A stretch of DNA of 32,354 nucleotides from Streptomyces canus. Its GTDB lineage: Bacteria > Actinomycetota > Actinomycetes > Streptomycetales > Streptomycetaceae. Numbering within the stretch: position 1 is the first letter of the stretch; each line of letters starts with the position of its first letter. Shown piece after piece: positions 21,908 to 30,604 of the stretch. Where the stretch lies: assembly GCF_001514145.1 (NCBI RefSeq), contig NZ_KQ948694.1:1-32354 (forward strand), written 5' to 3'. The position numbers were made by a program, and so were the translations under genes. The notes beneath the pieces are model-generated. The model made no database searches. It saw only the letters and a program-made list of their open reading frames with translations, and was not told where the DNA came from.

Positions 21908-22852
21908 ATGGTTGATGTCCCCGCCGCGCAGCCCGCTCCGGCCAGCCCGGCGAATGCAAGGGAGGCCTGTTACCGGCGGAGCTCACCCGGCGTCCGACCG
22001 GTCACCGTCGATACGGGCGGCATCACTCTGTCCGGTCTGCTGAGCGAGCCCCCGCAGACGGCTCCACGCGCGGTAATCATTGCCCTGCACGGTGGCGGTA
22101 TGAACGCGGGCTATTTCGACGGTCAAGCGCACCCGAACGTGTCGTTGCTGACTCTTGGTGCGCGCCTTGGGTACACGGTGCTGGCGCTGGACCGGCCCGG
22201 TTACGGAGCCTCGGCCGCCCGCCTGCCCGCAGGACAACGCCTGACCGCCCAAGCGGCCACCGTGCGGTGCGCCGTCCAGGCATTCACGGCACGCCACGCG
22301 CCCGGTGCTGGCACGTTCCTGCTGGCACACTCCTTCGGGGCCAAGGTGGCCTTCGCTGCCGCGGCCGACTGGGACACGCCGAACTTGCTGGGCATGGACA
22401 TCTCCGGTTGTGGGCGCAGACTGGCCGTCAACACCCCCCTCGCAGGGTGCGACCGTGGCGGCAGCCTGCGGCGGCTGAACTGGGGACCGCTGGGCCTGTA
22501 TCCGCCGCAGACGTTCTGGGCGAGCCAGCAGATCGTCGCGCCCATGCCCGTACTCGAGGTGAACGCCGTCGCTGGCTGGATACGCCTGTCGGCGGCCATC
22601 CTGCCGCGCATCCGCGTCCCCGTCCGGCTCACCTTTGCCGAGCACGAGGCCTGGTGGCACCACGGTGATGAAGACATCACCGACCTGAGCGCGCGGCTGT
22701 CCGCCGCACCACGGATCGTCATCGACCGTCTGTCGCAGGCCGGCCACAACATCAGCCTCGGCTGGACCGCCCGCGCCTACCACCTCAGAGCCCTGGCGTT
22801 CGCCGAAGAGTGCCTCGCCACCGCGCAGATCGCAGCGCCCCGGGACCTCTGA
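21908..22852 (+). CDS. Alpha/beta hydrolase (serine hydrolase)
   Basis: A 314-aa cytoplasmic hydrolase. The oxyanion motif HGGGMNAGYF starts at H61, the nucleophile elbow is LLAHSFGAKVAF with S142 and the His is in QAGHNISLG (H280). The acid is probably E245 in FAEHEAWW, in the strand where these enzymes usually carry Asp or Glu. LALDRPGYGAS precedes the elbow as usual. ATG 21908 is preceded by GAGGA at nine bases. The gene is intact and stands alone between decayed regions. Substrate unknown; the N-terminal 30 residues are disordered-looking. Confidence 0.85.
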   Translation: MVDVPAAQPAPASPANAREACYRRSSPGVRPVTVDTGGITLSGLLSEPPQTAPRAVIIALHGGGMNAGYFDGQAHPNVSLLTLGARLGYTVLALDRPGYGASAARLPAGQRLTAQAATVRCAVQAFTARHAPGAGTFLLAHSFGAKVAFAAAADWDTPNLLGMDISGCGRRLAVNTPLAGCDRGGSLRRLNWGPLGLYPPQTFWASQQIVAPMPVLEVNAVAGWIRLSAAILPRIRVPVRLTFAEHEAWWHHGDEDITDLSARLSAAPRIVIDRLSQAGHNISLGWTARAYHLRALAFAEECLATAQIAAPRDL

Positions 22853-23065
22853 TCCTGGCTGCCGCAGTGCCCCCGCGCAACCGTGGGCGCTGCCGGCGGT
22901 GGCGGTGCGTGCCGCCTCGAGCAAGGCGGCTTGTCGCCCAGTGGGCCGCGGCCACGACCGGCACCAGAGCGGGTGCGGTGAAACGAGCTGATCGACGGCT
23001 CAAGCGACAACAGGGGAACACGGAGTGGTGGCGGACGGCCGCGAACGGCCCACGATTGCGGTCAG

Positions 23066-23687
23066 GACGGCAACAACGAGCGCCTTGCGTTCCTGTTCGA
23101 CACCCGCCGCTCGAGCCGTCTGGTCTGGCGTGCGAGCTGGTAGTGCCGCTAGAGCAGGACGCCGGTGCGAGCGCGGGCGGCCTGGAGCGGCAGTTCGCCC
23201 GCACCCCCTACGCTGTCAGCTTCCTCTCTTCCTGTCAGACCTTCACCCTGATCACCCTGCACGTCGAATACGGCGACACAGCCGCCGACCGGGTGCCCGA
23301 ACTCAAGGCGATCAGGAAGTGGCTGGCCGGTTGGGCGGACCGGGAGTTCGGCTGGGATCACAACCTCATCGCGCTCGGCGACTCCAACATTGCCCGCGTC
23401 GGCGATCCGCTCTTCGATGCCTTCACCTCTACTTGTCCCCCCCGGCGCCGCAGCTCAAGGACTTGCCACGAATCTTCGACAAGCCGGGCGCTGCGAACTT
23501 CTACGGCCAGATCGCCTGGTTCACCGAGGGGCAGCAACACCGCCCGGTCCTGAACCGGGAAGCCGTCCCCGGAGGCCGGGTCGACTTCGTCGATCCCTTC
23601 CAGGGCGAGGACACCCGCAACGACCTGTTCTGGCACATCTCCGATCCCTTCCCGCTCTGGGTGGAATTCGCCATCCCAGGTGGCTGA
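23066..23687 (+). pseudogene. Endonuclease/exonuclease/phosphatase-family relic
   Basis: Three consecutive frames are needed: GNNERLAFLFDTRR (from 23066), then a frame with SGLACELVVP, RQFARTPYAVSFLSSCQTFT, LITLHVEYGD and NLIALGDSNIARVGDPL (about 23110-23440), then FYGQIAWF and HISDPFPLWVEF to the stop (about 23440-23687). This is the C-terminal two thirds of an EEP-fold protein. The N-terminal Glu motif is lost. The family GDFN is GDSN, and the catalytic SDHxP His is Pro, so activity would be lost even without the frameshifts. Confidence 0.75.
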
Positions 23688-24232
23688 ACCACAACCCGGC
23701 CTCGGCGCAGGCCATCGAACGATTGGATCGCCAGCTGCTTTTTGCCGACGCACGCACCTCACCTCAAACCTGTCGAGGGCATCCCTGCTGAGACGAAGAC
23801 GCAGCAGTCAGGCCAACACCGCCTTCGCCGACCCCGACCACGTCGGGGCACATCACGAGTGGCCCGTGGACGCCGCCAAGGACGGCATGGTCGGGCGCTG
23901 AGCGGCTTCGTGCACATGGCGGCGGACGAGCCGATCGGCGCCCTGTGTCCAATGCTCGCAGAACCACCCCGATCTGTTCGCCGCACGCGAGCGGCTGAGG
24001 GAACTGGTCGGGCAAATTGCGTGGTGACGCTGGGAACAAAGGTAAATACGCCCCCCTCACCAGCGGCCCCCGTGTTGCAATATCCGTCCACAGGCCAGGG
24101 CCGCATACGCGGGTCTTCCCGCCGACGCCTGCAAGGAGGCACATGTGACGTCCGGCGTGAGAGGCTCTCGCGCCAGAGCAGCGTTCCGGGTCGGACGTGA
24201 CAGCCCCTGCCCACATCCGTTCGACCCGCGGG
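23688..24232. other. Gap with unassigned protein-like scraps
   Basis: Plus-strand scraps: SAQAIERLDRQLLFADARTS (about 23700-23758), NTAFADPDHVGAHHEWPVD ending GR at a stop near 23901, and NHPDLFAARERLRELVGQIA ending near 24025. They have protein-like codon use but no starts and no family I can name. No terminator or promoter is convincing. Confidence 0.35.
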
Positions 24233-25867
24233 CTAGTCCTTCCTCGTGAACGTGCCGAGACCGCTCGAGTCGAGGTTCTCGACCCGAACCTTGTCGGCGC
24301 GTCCGCTGGAGTCGGCGGTGAAGGTCACGCCGGACAGGCCGACGGCCATTTCGCCGGTGGTGCGGTAGCTGAAGGTGTCACCGTCGTAGTGGGTCAAGAC
24401 GAACCGTTGTTTCCTGGGCCCGAGTTGCATGGTGAGTTCGTTCCCCTGGGCGCTGACGGTCATCGGGCCGTAGTACTGATTGGTGTACGTTCCGGTGTAG
24501 GCGCTGTTTGCCTTGGCCGGTGCGGGCGAAGCCGGGGGCTTGCTGTAGTCGACCTGCGAGCGTTCCCCCTGCAAGGTCTGCTGGAAGATCGGCCCGAGGA
24601 ACTTCAGCCAGTCGACGGTCGGCCTGCCCGTCTGAGCGGTGTCGAGGAAGGTGGCGGAGATCGCCTCGGGTACGCCGATGGGCTCGCCGTTGGTCAGGAC
24701 GACGATGCCGAGCTTCTCCGAGGGCAACAAGGCGACGTTGGTGGCCGCTCCCAGCGCGAAGCCGCCGGAGTGGCCGAGCTTCAGCCTGCCCTGGTCGTCG
24801 TAGCTCACGTTCCAGCCGAGCCCGTAGAACCCGGCCCTGCCCGCGGGCGAGTGCGGCGGCTCGGAGACCATGTGCGGCATGTGAGTCTGCTCCAGAGCGT
24901 CGGCGTCGACGACCTGGCGCCCCTCGAACTTTCCGTTGCCCAATTGCAGACGCAGCCACTTCGTCATGTCCCGGACCGTCGAGCTGGCCCCGCCCGCCGG
25001 GCTCTGAGCGTCCGGGTCGCGCACATACGCGGCACGCCAGGTACTCCCGGTCTTCACGTGCAGGGCGGCCCTGTTGCCCGCCTTCTCGTAGTCGGCGAAC
25101 GAAGAGCTGCTGGAGTTCATCCCCAGCGGCCGGTACACCTTGTCGGCGGACAGCTTCTCCCAGCTGGTCCCCGCCGCTCGCGCGGTGGCGACCGCGGCTT
25201 CGGTCAGCCCGAAGTTGGTGTACGCGTAGTGGGCACGGAAGGGGGCCAGCGGTTCGTAGTGCAGGTGGTCCAGGATGTACGAGCGGTCGTAGCCGAGGTT
25301 CTCCAGGAGGTCGCCGGCGTGGTCGGGCAGTCCGCTGCGGTGCGAGAAGAGGTCGGCCAGCGTGACATGGCGGCTTACCCACGGGTCCTTCAGCGCGAAG
25401 CCGGGGGTGTACTTGACGGCCGGGTCGTCCCAGCCGACGGTCTTCTCGCCCACGGCTGCGGCGACCACGGTGGAGGCAAGGGGCTTGGAGACTGAGGCGA
25501 GCTGGAAGACCGTGTCCGCTCCGACCCGGTCGTTCGTGCCCACCTTCCGCACGCCGAACCCCTTCAGGTACATCACCTTGTCGTCGTACACCACACCCAC
25601 GGCGACTCCGGGCACACCGGTGCGGTGCATGGCGTCCCGTACGACGTCGTCGAGCCGGCCAACCGCGGTCTCGACCTTGGCCCGCGTGAGCTGGGCCGGT
25701 GGCTGGGCGGGTGGGACGGTGGGCAGCGGCGACGTCCCGACGGCCGCGCGGCCCGCGACGGTGGTGTGGGCATCGGCCGCGGTACAGCCGACGGCCAAAG
25801 CCGCGACCAGGCTCAGCGCCGCGGCGGAGCGAAGTGAGCGCGGGCAAGCGCTGTTGAGTCGGGACAT
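24233..25867 (-). CDS. Serine beta-lactamase-like hydrolase, predicted lipoprotein
   Basis: A 544-aa extracytoplasmic serine hydrolase of the class C beta-lactamase/esterase group. Lipoprotein signal with lipobox VAALAVGC (Cys 28), Pro-rich linker, then the penicillin-binding fold. Active-site motifs: SVSK (S125-K128), YTN (216-218) and HSG (366-368, in place of KTG). The C-terminal part (about 430-544) is a lipocalin-like domain of the DUF3471 type (YTGTYTNQYYGPMTV). ATG 25867 is chosen because the lipobox falls at normal distance; a GGGAGG lies rather far upstream. Likely a peptidase or esterase rather than a drug-resistance lactamase. Intact, single gene. Confidence 0.9.
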   Translation of the reverse strand: MSRLNSACPRSLRSAAALSLVAALAVGCTAADAHTTVAGRAAVGTSPLPTVPPAQPPAQLTRAKVETAVGRLDDVVRDAMHRTGVPGVAVGVVYDDKVMYLKGFGVRKVGTNDRVGADTVFQLASVSKPLASTVVAAAVGEKTVGWDDPAVKYTPGFALKDPWVSRHVTLADLFSHRSGLPDHAGDLLENLGYDRSYILDHLHYEPLAPFRAHYAYTNFGLTEAAVATARAAGTSWEKLSADKVYRPLGMNSSSSSFADYEKAGNRAALHVKTGSTWRAAYVRDPDAQSPAGGASSTVRDMTKWLRLQLGNGKFEGRQVVDADALEQTHMPHMVSEPPHSPAGRAGFYGLGWNVSYDDQGRLKLGHSGGFALGAATNVALLPSEKLGIVVLTNGEPIGVPEAISATFLDTAQTGRPTVDWLKFLGPIFQQTLQGERSQVDYSKPPASPAPAKANSAYTGTYTNQYYGPMTVSAQGNELTMQLGPRKQRFVLTHYDGDTFSYRTTGEMAVGLSGVTFTADSSGRADKVRVENLDSSGLGTFTRKD

Positions 25868-26357
25868 GTCTTCAATCAGAGGCCCTCCCCCGGCGCCTGT
25901 CGAGCCCTGGCAGGCCGTTCGGGGGATCAGGCATACGCCTTCACCCCCGCCCGGACACACCCGCCCCTCTCCACCATCCCGGCCCGACCCCGCACAGCGC
26001 TGCCGGTCGCACCCGGGGCCAAACCAGAGGCAGCGCAGCAAGGGGTGCACATCGCGTCGCTGCTGGTCGCCACCGTCGAGTCCGGCGCCATCCGCCGCCG
26101 CCCATGAACGAGTCTGGACGTTGACGGGCGGGGCAAACCCCCTGGTCGGCAGCCCCGGACTGATTCAGACCATGACGTCGCGGGGCCGCCTTCACCGGCC
26201 GGTTCAACCGGGTGCGGCATGCGGTCCGCTCCCACTGCTTGTCCCTGAACTGCGCTCTGTGGACAACTTCTTGACCCAAAACTCCCTGCGCCGTCCATCT
26301 GTGCGGCGCGGTCGGTACAACGGGAGGTTCAGGGTCGATCTACGGGAAGAGGGGCCG
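25868..26357. other. Gap upstream of the beta-lactamase-like gene
   Basis: About 490 bp. It must hold the promoter of the minus-strand lipoprotein gene, but no clear hexamers were found. A plus-strand scrap HIASLLVATVESGAIRRRP ends near 26107 and another, FTGRFNRVRHAVRSHCLSLN, lies near 26190-26250; both lack starts and known relatives. Confidence 0.35.
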
Positions 26358-26998
26358 ATGGCGGACCACGAACGGCAGCGCAGGCGCGAGCGGTTCCTCC
26401 AGAGCAGCAAGGACGTTCAGGAGGTGTGGGCGCGGGAGATCGCCTGTCCGGACGGGCCGCTTGCCGGGAGCAGTGCTTGATGTGCTGGAGCACGGTGACG
26501 GCTGGCTCGGGCACGTGCAGCTGGTGACCGGACGACCGGCCAATGACATCGACAAGGCCGCAGCCGCCATCGAGAAGGCGTGGGACCTGGTGCCCGGGTC
26601 GGTGGTGGTCGACTCAAGCGCAGCGGCGTGGAACTCTGGGTCTACTACCGTCCCTCCGCCGCCCGGCACCACCGGCACCGTCCGATGGGCGTTCGCCATC
26701 ACGGCCGGCAGGGCGAAGATGGACTGTGCGATGGCGAGGCTGCCCACTTGCAGGACTGGGCGAACCGGTACGCGCACTCGTGGAAGGCGATGCGCGGCGG
26801 TGACCCTGTCGACATGGAACGCTTGCTGCGCCGTCTGGCCCGCCTGGAGGCTGGGCTGACCGACTGCGCCTACTACGCCAGGCCCGGGGTGCTCGCCGGG
26901 ATCGTCGAGAAGGCCGGCCCCCCTACGCAAGCCTGTCCGAGGACATCGCCTACGCGATCGGCATGGCGCCGCGGTGCTCATCGGAAGGGCAGCGCTGA
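26358..26998 (+). pseudogene. Unknown plasmid-like gene broken by frameshifts
   Basis: The original protein of about 210 aa can be followed in four pieces: MADHERQRRRERFLQSSKDV and VWAREIA from ATG 26358; then VLDVLEHGDGWLGHVQLVTG and AAIEKAWDLVPGSVVV; then ELWVYYRPSAAR and DWANRYAHSWKAMRGGDPVD, MERLLRRLARLEAGLTDCAY; then YASLSEDIAYAIGMAPRC to TGA at 26996-26998. Shifts fall near 26470, 26610 and 26920. I do not recognise the family; it looks like a soluble helical protein. The stop overlaps the next gene's ATG, so the two were once coupled. Confidence 0.55.
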
Positions 26999-27339
26999 TG
27001 GCCGTCGCAGACGTCTGGGTGGAACTGCACAGCCAAGCCCTGGGTGTGCGGCTCGTGCGGGCCGACACCATCGAGCAGGTGTGGTGGGACGTGAAGCAGC
27101 CTGCATTCCTGATTGTTGCTCTTCGGGGCGGGCAGGACGTCCGCCAGGACGTGCGGGCCGGTTTCCCGACCGACGACATCGAGGAGGGCGAAGCCGGGGA
27201 CCTCTGCATGACGCTGGTGGAGTGCATCGCCGAAGCCGCCGACAACGGCGGCCCCCGCATGGTGTGGATGGCCCGTGACGAAGACACCATGGGCGTCTTC
27301 TGGAAACGAGGGCCCATGATCGACCACATCGCCCGCTGA
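26998..27339 (+). CDS. Hypothetical 113-aa protein
   Basis: Intact soluble protein with no family I recognise. It starts at ATG 26998, which shares its A with the TGA of the broken upstream gene, so it was translated by coupling; with the upstream gene broken its expression is doubtful. Sequence features: VWVELHSQALGVRLVRAD (beta-rich start), two Trp (VWWDVKQPAF), an acidic loop (TDDIEEGEAGD), LCMTLVECIAEAADNG helix and a basic end (GVFWKRGPMIDHIAR). A hairpin lies 17 bp after the stop. The pair may come from an integrative element. Confidence 0.6.
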   Translation: MAVADVWVELHSQALGVRLVRADTIEQVWWDVKQPAFLIVALRGGQDVRQDVRAGFPTDDIEEGEAGDLCMTLVECIAEAADNGGPRMVWMARDEDTMGVFWKRGPMIDHIAR

Positions 27340-27355
27340 CGAGCGGGCACGCGCT

Positions 27356-27387
27356 CCGGGCCCCTCCGGTGCGAGGGCCGGGCCCGG
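27356..27387. terminator. GC-rich hairpin after the hypothetical protein
   Basis: CCGGGCCC (27356-27363) and GGGCCCGG (27380-27387) form a perfect 8-bp stem with a 16-base loop, followed by CTGTTTA. It starts 17 bp after the stop codon at 27339, a normal terminator position. Confidence 0.6.
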
Positions 27388-27407
27388 CTGTTTACCGTGG
27401 GGCCGTG

Positions 27408-27574
27408 ATGCAGCAATCGACCTGGCCCCGGACCAGATCACCGAGCGGTACCTGATCCAGTCCCGGCTGGCCCCGGCTCAGGCGGCGCGGGTGCTCCACC
27501 AGACCGTCTGTGCGCGCACGCTGACGATCACTCATAGGGGCGTGCTCACGCCCCTGTTCGCCGGCTTCGGGTGA
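27408..27574 (+). pseudogene. Possible helix-turn-helix protein scrap
   Basis: A start-less frame reads AIDLAPDQITERYLIQSRLA, then AQAARVLHQTVCARTLTITH and ends FAGFG with TGA at 27572. The spacing of hydrophobic residues (ITERYLxxxxxxxxAARVLxxxxRTLT) suggests a resolvase/recombinase-like helix-turn-helix. Its end overlaps the end of the permease relic on the other strand. Low confidence. Confidence 0.3.
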
Positions 27575-28033
27575 GTCACCCATCATCCGCAGCATGGCCG
27601 GTCCGCTCGTGCGAGCAGACTCGCGGCCAGCAGCAGGAAGGCGATGTTGAGCCAGGTCGTGTAGTTCCAGGTGGCCCCCTTATCGGGATGCGTGGCGTCG
27701 GCCTGGTCGGGATCAGTCCCAGCCCGCCGGAGGTGAACTCGACGACGTATCCGGCCACGGCCATCGCGGCGAGGGAAGTGACCAGCAGGAAGACGGCCAT
27801 CCGGGCGCCGTAGTACTTCCGGTAGATGTCAGGATCGGCAGGTCCGCGAAGATGAAGGCGATCACGCCGCCCAAGCTGATGCCGCCCTTCCACAGCACCA
27901 CGGCCAACGGCACGTTGCCCATGGAGCAGACGAACGTGGCGACCGCCACCAGGGGCCCGATGAGACGTCCGATCAGCTTGGCGGCGAGCGGACGGTCCTC
28001 CAGGAAGAACGCGCGCCAGAAGTCGTCTGGCAC
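27572..28033 (-). pseudogene. YraQ-family permease relic
   Basis: C-terminal half of a DUF318/YraQ (ArsP-like) membrane permease in three frames. First VPDDFWRAFFLEDRPLAAKL, LIGPLVAVATFVCSMGNVPL and GGISLGGVIAFIFADLPIL; then DIYRKYYGARMAVFLLVTS and GYVVEFTSGGLGLIP; then ATWNYTTWLNIAFLLLAASL and MLRMMGDSP at the end. The CSxGNVPLAAxLW motif of the family is intact (VCSMGNVPLAVVLW). The N-terminal half, normally about 150-200 residues, is absent beyond 28033. Confidence 0.75.
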
Positions 28034-28225
28034 CGGTCGGCGCGGGCGACCGGGCGGATGCGAAGCTGGAAATCCGGCTGTGACCCATCGGCGTGCACTC
28101 CTGTGAATGGTTCCAGGACAGCACGCATTCCACTGCGGCGCGACCTCGCACAGCGTGGCGGTGTTCGCGCATGGACCATCGAGCCCGGGCTGCCACCCAC
28201 GGGGCGCACGGCTATCGTGCCGCCG

Positions 28226-28398
28226 ATGACGACCACCACCACGTTGAGCGACGCAGACTTCAACGTCCCGATCCAGGAACGGTACTTCGAGGACTACGTG
28301 CCGGGTTCGGTGTACGTCTGGGCAGCATCACAGTGAGCGAGCGGGACATCCTCCATATCATCGACCTCGCCACGCATCCTTCACCAGCGCCCCCCTGA
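28226..28398 (+). pseudogene. MaoC-like dehydratase N-terminal relic
   Basis: ATG 28226 opens MTTTTTLSDADFNVPIQERY, then FEDYVPGSVYVW and stops. In the next frame SITVSERDIL continues the expected sequence. RYFEDYxPGxVxxxGxxTVSExDIxxFA is the N-terminus of MaoC hot-dog hydratases. The frameshift is near 28318, and after about 28350 the domain is lost. The catalytic Asp/His region is not present. Confidence 0.6.
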
Positions 28399-28653
28399 CG
28401 ACTAGGGCGTGTCTGAAAGTCCGCACAGCACCCACGGGCGTCAACGCCAGCCCCCCAAGCAATGCAGCTGCGAGGCTAACCGACGGTTGGGCTCAGCCGA
28501 TGGCCAGGGCGAGACCTGTCGGCGACGCCGACCGTGCACCTCTCGTCGCTCACCGAAGCCGACCGTCACGACTTCCCCGTTTGACGTCAGCCCGGCACGG
28601 GGCTGCACTGGATTCATGGACGCTGCGGCGACTCCGCCTTAAGGAGAGCAGCG
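28399..28653. other. Gap before the MBL-fold gene
   Basis: The left part (about 28400-28425, GACTAGGGCGTGTCTGAAAG) resembles the outer ends of streptomycete IS5-type elements, but no partner end was found. The rest holds no recognised gene. AAGGAG at 28641-28646 is the ribosome binding site of the next gene. Confidence 0.3.
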
Positions 28654-29505
28654 ATGACAACTATGTATACGTTCAACCTTCTGCAGCCGTACAAGATTGC
28701 CGAGGAGACGTTCGTCATCCCGTGGGCTCTTGAGGCCCCGCCGGTCGGCCACTTCCCGATGAATTCGATGGTAATCCGGGGAGCCGAACCGGTCCTCGTG
28801 GATACCGGGGCGCCCGCAGTGCGTGCCCAGTGGCTGGATGCAGCCTGGTCCGTCGTGGATCCCCTGGACGTGCGGTGGATCTTCCTCACCCACGACGACC
28901 GCGATCACGCCGGCAACCTCCTGGCAGTCCTCGCGGAATGCCCGAACGCGACCCTGCTGACGACATGGTTCTCCATCGGCCGCATGGCCGAGGAGTGGGA
29001 GACCCCCATCAACCGGTGCCGCTTCATGACCGACGGCGACACGATCGACGCGGGCGACCGCACCCTGGTCGCCAAGCGACCACCCCTGTACGACAACCCC
29101 ACAACCCGCGCCCTCTTCGACCCGAAGACCAACGTCCTGTGGTCCGTCGATACCTTCGCCACGAACGTGCCGACCCCGATGCCCGAGACAGCAGCGATGT
29201 CGCCCGACGAATTCCGCGACGGCCAGTTCTTCGGCGGGCGCCTGGTCTCCCCCTGGGTCGCGCTGCTGGACGCCCAGAAGTTCGGCACGGTCGTCACCGA
29301 CTTCCAACACCTGAACGCCGAGGTCATCGCCGGCTGCCATTGCCCAGTCCTCCGTGGCCCCCAGATCCCCGAGGCCTACGACCTCCTCCGCCAGCTCCCC
29401 GAAATCCCACCGTGGACAGAGTTCACCCAGGCCGACCTGGACCAGTGGATGGCGGCTGCCGAGAGCTCGGTTCCGCCGGAGCAGCCGCGGCCGTCGGGGA
29501 CATAA
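28654..29505 (+). CDS. Metallo-beta-lactamase-fold hydrolase
   Basis: A 283-aa soluble protein. The metal site reads THDDRDHAGN (H80, D82, D84, H85), so the usual HxHxDH is HxDxDH, as in oxygen-diiron (ODP/flavodiiron) relatives that use an acidic residue. Further ligands are D166 (LWSVDTFA) and H229 (GCHCPVL). The N-terminus shows MVIRGAEPVLVDTGAP, the classic first strands. AAGGAG sits seven bases before the ATG. The gene is intact, with relics on both sides. A dioxygenase-type or hydrolytic activity with a di-iron centre is possible; no flavodoxin domain is attached. Confidence 0.85.
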   Translation: MTTMYTFNLLQPYKIAEETFVIPWALEAPPVGHFPMNSMVIRGAEPVLVDTGAPAVRAQWLDAAWSVVDPLDVRWIFLTHDDRDHAGNLLAVLAECPNATLLTTWFSIGRMAEEWETPINRCRFMTDGDTIDAGDRTLVAKRPPLYDNPTTRALFDPKTNVLWSVDTFATNVPTPMPETAAMSPDEFRDGQFFGGRLVSPWVALLDAQKFGTVVTDFQHLNAEVIAGCHCPVLRGPQIPEAYDLLRQLPEIPPWTEFTQADLDQWMAAAESSVPPEQPRPSGT

Positions 29506-29548
29506 GTGGCGCTGACCCACAGCGTTGGGATCTGCTGCACTCCGGCGC

Positions 29549-30420
29549 CTACGACCGGAAAACCTGTCGCTCGGCTAGGGGCACGGTCGCTTCGTAGCGG
29601 ACGGTGAGTTTGTCGTACCTCGTGGCGACGGCCCGGTGGCGCTTGAGCCGGTTGATCCCGCACTCGACCGCGTGCCGCTGCTCGTAGCCGTCCTTGTCGA
29701 ACTTCGGCGGACGCCCGCCGCGCGAGCCGCGCCCCAGCCGGTTGCGGACCCGGTCCGCCCGGACCGGAATCGTGGCCTTGATCCCGCGTCTGCGCAGGTA
29801 GGACCGGTTGTCGCGGGAGTCGTAGGCTTTGTCGGCACGCACCCGGCCCGGTCGCTTGCGCGGCCTGCCAACTCCGGTCCGGGGCAGGGATCGCTTCCAG
29901 GACCCGCTCGAACTGCGGGGAATCACCCCGCTGCCCGGCCGTGATCACGACGGACAACGGCTTCTGGACCTGCTCGACGGCGGGGTGGATTTTGCTGGTC
30001 AGGCCGCCTCGGGACCGTCCGAGCGCGTGGTCGGCCGGCTCGACGGCGATCCCGCCGGGCAGCTCCTTCTAGAGGTCCCCCTTTTTCGCGACTCCGGCCG
30101 AATGCTGGTGGGCCCGGAAGACCGTGGAGTCGGCGTGCACCTCCCAGGTGATCATGTCCTTCGCGTCTGCCTCAGCCTGCAGCTGGGTGAGGATCCTTGC
30201 CCAGGTTCCGTCGCGCTGCCAGCGCCGGAACAGGTCGTAGACCCGGTCCCACGGCCCATAGCGTTCCGGCACGTCACGCCACGGGGCCACCGGTCCGCGT
30301 TCGCCACCGTATGCCGTCTATCAGCCGCCGCCGCGTCCACACCTGCGGCCGGCCCGGCTTGATGCCCCGCGGCAGCAGCGGCTCAAGCCGGACCCACTGG
30401 CCGTTCGTCAGGTCCCCACG
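29549..30420 (-). pseudogene. IS5-family transposase with two frameshifts and an amber codon
   Basis: Nearly full-length actinobacterial IS5-type transposase. N-terminus DLTNGQWVRLEPLLPRG and RRRLIDGIRWRTRTG; frameshift at about 30290; PWRDVPERYGPWDRVYDLFR, then HADSTVFRAHQHSAG (first Asp). At 30071 the codon expected to be Gln in GDLQKE is TAG. The frame continues through QKPLSVVITAGQRGDSPQFE, then a second shift near 29890 gives VRADKAYDSRDNRSYLRRRG (second Asp) and AVECGINRLKRHRAVATRYD (Glu). The end (PLAERQVFRS) departs from the family, so the 3' end is also cut. No terminal repeats found. Confidence 0.85.
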
Positions 30421-30520
30421 TCCCACAGAACGTGATCATCAATGAACGAGATTCACTTTCGCAACATACCTAGCACCCCGGGCGAGTACACCCGAGAGTC
30501 CCACGCTGAGAACGAACCGC

Positions 30521-30564
30521 TAACCTTGTGGTCCTTCCCCCTCAGGAGGGGAGTGCAGCGGTTA
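30521..30564. promoter_or_regulatory. Dyad region with perfect CCCCTC-AG-GAGGGG palindrome
   Basis: A 14-bp palindrome (30538-30551) is flanked by TAACC (30521-30525) and GGTTA (30560-30564). A TTGTGG lies at 30526. The nested symmetry resembles MerR-type operators, but the hexamer spacing could not be fitted to a promoter, and no plus-strand gene follows. It could instead be a transcription stop for the ABM-like gene read from the other side. Confidence 0.3.
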
Positions 30565-30604
30565 CACCTCCGACGCGTTGATTCGGTCCGCGCCCAGGCG
30601 GTAG

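Noticed and set aside
21225..22043. 272-codon plus-strand frame
   Set aside because: Arg/Pro/Ser-rich, no motif, overlaps the start of the intact hydrolase and has no ribosome binding site.
24197..25495. 432-codon plus-strand frame
   Set aside because: Shadow of the beta-lactamase-like lipoprotein gene.
28400..28425. IS5-like outer end near GGGCGTGTCTGAAAG
   Set aside because: It resembles known ends only by memory and has no inverted partner, so it was not called as an element.
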